NCBI GenBank assembly: GCA_004431415.1
Contig: QPMI01000492.1
Location: 1-55,474, forward strand
DNA: 55,474 bases
Direction: 5' to 3'
Source of the DNA: Cyanophora paradoxa
Taxonomy: Eukaryota > Glaucocystophyceae > Cyanophorales > Cyanophoraceae
Of the stretch, positions 51,537 through 55,474 are shown piece by piece; within the stretch, counting starts at the first letter, position 1; each line of letters opens with the position of its first letter. The translations under genes and the position numbers were made by a program. The notes below the pieces were generated by a model that did not search any database, had not been told where the DNA came from, and saw only the letters and a program-made list of their open reading frames with translations.

Positions 51537-52506
51537 CATCGGTACCGGTATGGATTGTCACGGCTGCTCCGCTGATTGCGTTCCCTGCTTCGTGCCGCTG
51601 TGGTGAGGGCGTCGATAATAAGGACACCGCGGCTCCATTGCAAGGGCGGAAGAAGGGGACCTCAAGGGGTCTTGGGGGGGGGGGGTAGGAGAGGGGGGGA
51701 AGGGGCCGGAGCGGGGGGGGGGGGGGGGGGCCTGTTAGGAGAGAAGGTGCACGGGCTTCGAATTTAAAATTTGGGGATCGTGAGGGCGCAGCCGGCCTCG
51801 GACTTTTGTTAGGCCTAGGGCCGGCGGCATGAGGGCTATAGCCGCAGCGGCACTCAGCGGCTGACTCTGATCCAGCTGCAACTTGCGGCCTAAACATTGT
51901 GGACTTCAAGGGGCCGCCGGGCGGGAGGCAAGACCAGCCTCCGTGAACTTGCAAAGTACTCCGGACTCCCGGGATGCAAGAGGAAAGTTTCGAGGGGGGA
52001 AATAGGGAGCGCATGCGCATGAGCTCGAGGGGGAAACTAAAATAGGAAGCTCGAGGGTTATAATAAAGATCGAGCAAGATCGAGCTCGAGGGGGAATTTA
52101 AACAGGGATCCGGAGCTCGAGGGTTATATATAATAAAAACCAAAAGTGGTTCAAGCTGTCTAGTTCTCGTGGCAGTTGCATGCTGCAGCTAGCTATAGCC
52201 GCTGAGCAGCTGCAAGTGTCGACGTCGCCGGCGCCGGTGCGCGAGCGCATGAGCATGCGCGGAATGTGGCGGTCGCAATCGCGGCTGATCGAGGCGCGCG
52301 TACGCGTGCGCATATGCGCAGGCAAGATGGCATCCGAGATATCAATTGTCGCCACGGCGGTAAGCTCAGCTCAGCTGCTCAGCGCGCGCTCAGCTTGCAA
52401 ATTACATGCGCAAGGAGCGCTGTCAATTGCGAATTCGAATGCTGCGTCTGGAATCCCAAGACCCGAATTCGAATGCTGTGCCAGAAATCCCCAAGAATCC
52501 CCAGGA
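51537..52506. other. Intergenic with G tracts and GCTCGAGGG repeats
   Basis: No gene supported. Long G tracts at 51675-51730. Imperfect repeats GAGCTCGAGGGGGAA and GCTCGAGGGTTATA recur between 52015 and 52130. Then GAATTCGAATGCTG words occur at 52430-52475. Confidence 0.5.
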
Positions 52507-54835
52507 ATGTACAGCGCGGAAGACGAAGCCCACGCCCTGAAAGAGCGCATCTTTTCATTCTAGTGCTCTCGCCGCGCGCGCGTGCACGTCTGGAATGCGA
52601 TCGCAGGATCGGCTGGCGGCGGTGGAGGCGGAAGCCGCTGCTCAACGGCGCCGTGCAGAGGAAGCGGAAGCCGCGGTTCGATTTTCTCACGCTTTGAGCA
52701 TGTGAGAGTCGACTCGAATGTGATGTACCCGACAGGCCTGCCGCTGCAGCAGACCGCGTGCGCGCGGCCAACGCCGAGCCTCGAATTCGTGCCCGGAGAA
52801 GCTGCTGCAGCTGCAAACCGCGCTCGAATTTGCGGAGGCAGAGCGTGGCGCCCTCGCCGTGAGCTTGTCTCCCAATTCCGTTTGAACGTCTAAAAAATAA
52901 CCGAATATTGCAGGAGAAGCTGGCGGCGGCGGAGGCAGAGGTTGCAAATATGCTGCAGCTGCAGACCGCGCTCGAACGTGCAGAGGCAGAGCGTGGCGCC
53001 CTCACCGTGAGCTTGTCTCCAGATTCCATGCGAACGTCTAAAAAATAACCGAATATTGCAGGAGAAGCTGGCGGCGGCGGAGGCAGAGGTTGCAAATATG
53101 CTGCAGCTGCAGACCGCGCTCGAACGTGCAGAGGCAGAGCGTGGCGCCCTCACCGTGAGCTTGTCTCCAGATTCCATGCGAACGTCTAAAAAATAAATGA
53201 ATATTAATATTGCAGGAGAAGCTGGCGGCGGCGGAGGCAGAGGTTGCAAATATGCTGCAGCTGCAGACCGCGCTCGAACGTGCACAGGCAGAGCGTGGCG
53301 CCCTCACCGTGAGCTTGTCTCCCAATTCCGTTCGAACTTATGAGAAAGTCATGGACACATTTAATTTTATCCAATTAATATTGCAGAAGAAGTTGGGGGC
53401 GGCAGAGGCGGCGGCGGAGCTTGAGAGGCAGCAGCATCAGGTCGCGGTTGCGGAATTCGAAACTGCGGTGCGAGCTTTGTATATTTTTCTAATTACGATT
53501 CATGCAATATTAATGCGAATTTCAAGGCTTCGGCTCGTGATCAGGCGGAGGCGTGCAATCGCAAGCTGAAGCAGCGGATAGCAGAACTCGAAGCGAACGA
53601 AAAGCTTCTCAAGGTACGTATATCGACATACACATTGACTGTAGCTATAGCGATATCGACGATCTGATAAGCTGCAATAGGCTGCCACCGATGGCGGGGA
53701 CATTCGCCTGAACGCCGGGTCGAATGTCATGGAAGCTGTTCGGCGCGCCGTTCCCGGACAGACCATCCGACTCGCCCCTGGCCGGTGCTTTAGCGCTGCC
53801 ATGCGCGCAATATTAATTGCAATCTAGATCTCCGCTGATCACGAGGTACTCGCGTACGCGTACGCGTACGCAGGTACTATGAGCAGGTGAGGCTGGACAA
53901 GAACGTGCGCATCGTCGGGCCGCGCGAAGCGGTGCTGGTGTGGGACAAGGGACCGACAATCCTCTGCAAAGGGCCCGTGTCGCCACGCGTGGAGGGTATC
54001 ACCGTTCGCAACAGCGAGAAACACGATACGCCCTCGGCCGATTTCTCAGCCGTGAGCATCACGGACGGCAGCCGCGCCATATTTGAGAGCTGCAACATAT
54101 CGAGCCTTTGCGGAAACGGCGTCGACGTCAAGGGCGCGAACACGGAGCCGGTGCTGCGCTGGAACGTCGTGCACTACTGCGGTTTGTATGGAGTCCGCTG
54201 CGTTCGTGCGGCTGGCATAATCGAGGTAATCATAACTTAAGTAAAGATTACATAATTAAGAATATAATATTAATCCTGCATTAATGATATTATCTCCACG
54301 CGCAGGGTAACGAGATTCGCGGCCACCATAAGGCTGGGATCGGAATCATGAATAAGGCGAACCCGCTGGTCCAGGGCAACAAGGTCCACGGCGGCGAGAG
54401 CCACGGGATCGAAGTGCGCGGCGAAGAGACTAAGCCAACGCTCCGGGAAAACGTTGTGCACAACTGCCAGAAGTTTGGCTTCTACCTGCATACATCATCG
54501 AAAGCCGTCGTTGAGGTGCTTCCATATGCATATTAATATCCCTGCATGATGATAGTTGATTCGCAATTTTTTTGCAGAACAACAACGTATTCGACACTCT
54601 TTTTCCGGCCATTTACATTGCAAAAGGGGCGGAACCTGTCGTAAGGGGGAACAAGCTGAAGGTCTGGACCGCTCAGAGCCGTGTACGAGATTCTTACTTC
54701 GCTGTTAACGCTCTGGCGCGTCAGATTGACGACCGGTCTGCAATGTCGGAAGCCATCTTCGTCGACAAGACCGGGAAGGGTGTCATCACAGAGAATAGGA
54801 TTGTGGATGCTCGCTCGAGAAACGTTGACAGTTAG
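52507..54835 (+). CDS. Coiled coil plus right-handed beta-helix protein (FBXO11-type helix)
   Basis: Multi-exon, plus strand. The start (ATG at 52507, MYSAEDEAHALKER) is tentative. Coiled-coil exons: DRLAAVEAEAAAQRRRAEEA; EKLLQLQTALEFAEAERGAL; three near-identical 31-codon exons (EKLAAAEAEVANMLQLQTAL plus ERAEAERGALT) at 52914, 53062 and 53216; then KKLGAAEAAAELERQQHQ and KLKQRIAELEANEKLLK. The C-terminal half is a right-handed parallel beta helix: VRRAVPGQTIRLAPG joined to RYYEQVRLDKNVRIVG, ITDGSRAIFESCNI, GNGVDVKGANTEPVLRWNVV, GNEIRGHHKAGIGIMNKANP, HGIEVRGEETKPTLRENVVH and AIYIAKGAEPVVRGNKL. The PVV(R/Q)GNK(V/L) turns are as in FBXO11 and carbohydrate-binding helices. The stop TAG is at 54833. 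No F-box is seen. Confidence 0.75.
52797..53386 (+). repeat. Tandem exon-plus-intron duplications
   Basis: Exon copies at about 52797-52859 (short, diverged), 52914-53006, 53062-53154 and 53216-53308, each followed by an intron starting GTGAGCTTGTCTCC and ending ATATTGCAG. The copies at 52914 and 53062 are identical over the exon, and their 55-bp and 61-bp introns differ only near the 3' end. Confidence 0.95.
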
Positions 54836-55474
54836 ACTGGCAACGAAATCGATACGTGTGAAACGTTGTTCCCGGAATGGTTTAGATTGTAGATGTCCAC
54901 TTAATTTTATAACTTAGTAATGTCATCATATGCATTCTGTAGAGCTGCGTTGTTGCGATGACCGAAGATGAAAAAGCTTGAGCTCATGCAGCTTCTCGGC
55001 AATGGTTATCTGAACACGAGCTTGCAAACGTTAAATTAATAATAAATTAAACTTCAAGCCTTGCAGCTTGAAACGCGCATGCATCATCATGCATTTGGCA
55101 TTCCTTTGCGCATTGCCGCCGGGCATCTATATAGCTATCGCCACTAAGAGTTTAGCAGCGCATGCACAGACTCAGATGACATCAATACATGCGCAGATGA
55201 CATCAGATTTCACTTTACAGTCACGCAGCCTTCGCAGCCCCCATGTCACGAAAGGCCGAAAGCGGAACGTCTCAGATTAGCTCGGCGCCTGATCATCGGA
55301 TTTTAGCTACAAATCACCCCAGCCGTAACAACGGTCTTTTACGCGGTCTTACTTCTGCAAGGCCCCGGAAAACTGCAGCTTTCGCGCCTGCGCCTGCAGC
55401 TTTCACCGCTGAGCCGAACAGCGGGGAGATATATATATATATAGGATTATGCTGCGCGGCGCGCGGAGGCGTCA
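54836..55474. other. Right-edge intergenic region
   Basis: No gene supported. Near 55160-55205 ATGACATCA occurs twice beside ATGCGCAGATG/ATGCACAGACT. An AT run at 55429-55442 precedes the window end. Confidence 0.5.

Overview
The window has two different parts. Bases 1 to about 9,800 hold compact, intronless ORFs on both strands, divided by short gaps and unusual tandem repeats. The best-understood ones are surface or virion-type proteins: a tail-fibre-like protein with HxH repeats, a C1q/TNF-like adhesin, a four-FN3 plus LamG-like protein, two tandem paralogues and a small HNH endonuclease. I read this block as an integrated virus or virus-like element. No major capsid protein, packaging ATPase, polymerase or integrase is visible, so the virus group is unknown and the element is probably cut off at the left edge.

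From about 10 kb to the end the DNA is nuclear DNA of a GC-rich, intron-dense eukaryotic microbe. Genes contain many introns of about 50-100 bp, with 5' ends of a few recurrent kinds (GTACCCC, GTGCG, GTTCGANTCC). Recognisable genes: a seven-blade RCC1/coiled-coil protein, a double-C2-type protein, a GT77-like glycosyltransferase, a nitrilase, RABL2, Asterix (PAT complex), ORC3, an F-box-like LRR protein, an ankyrin-repeat protein, a TRAF zinc finger/SUMO-like protein, a coiled-coil protein with an RVSF motif, a vWA/alpha-kinase, an IFI44-like GTPase, a CBM48-like protein and a coiled-coil/right-handed beta-helix protein. RABL2 implies a ciliated (flagellated) cell; GT77 and nitrilase would fit an alga. 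A glaucophyte such as Cyanophora is my guess, at low confidence.

Layout: host genes alternate strand, giving six head-to-head pairs with roughly 75-180 bp between start codons: RCC1/C2, GT77/nitrilase, RABL2/Asterix, ORC3/F-box-LRR, RVSF/alpha-kinase, IFI44-like/CBM48-like. Their 3' ends mostly converge.

Most notable: (a) an AT-rich piece of about 225 bp inside the ankyrin gene that encodes, without stops, a segment of a Rickettsiales-like UvrD helicase; (b) an inverted, frameshifted copy of ORC3 exons 6 kb from ORC3; (c) a coiled coil enlarged by near-identical exon-plus-intron duplications; (d) heptamer (TTGGGAC) arrays next to viral-type genes; (e) intron families marked by repeated GTACCCC.

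Gene spans below include introns. Exon joins are my reading of splice signals and reading-frame continuity, not computed predictions.
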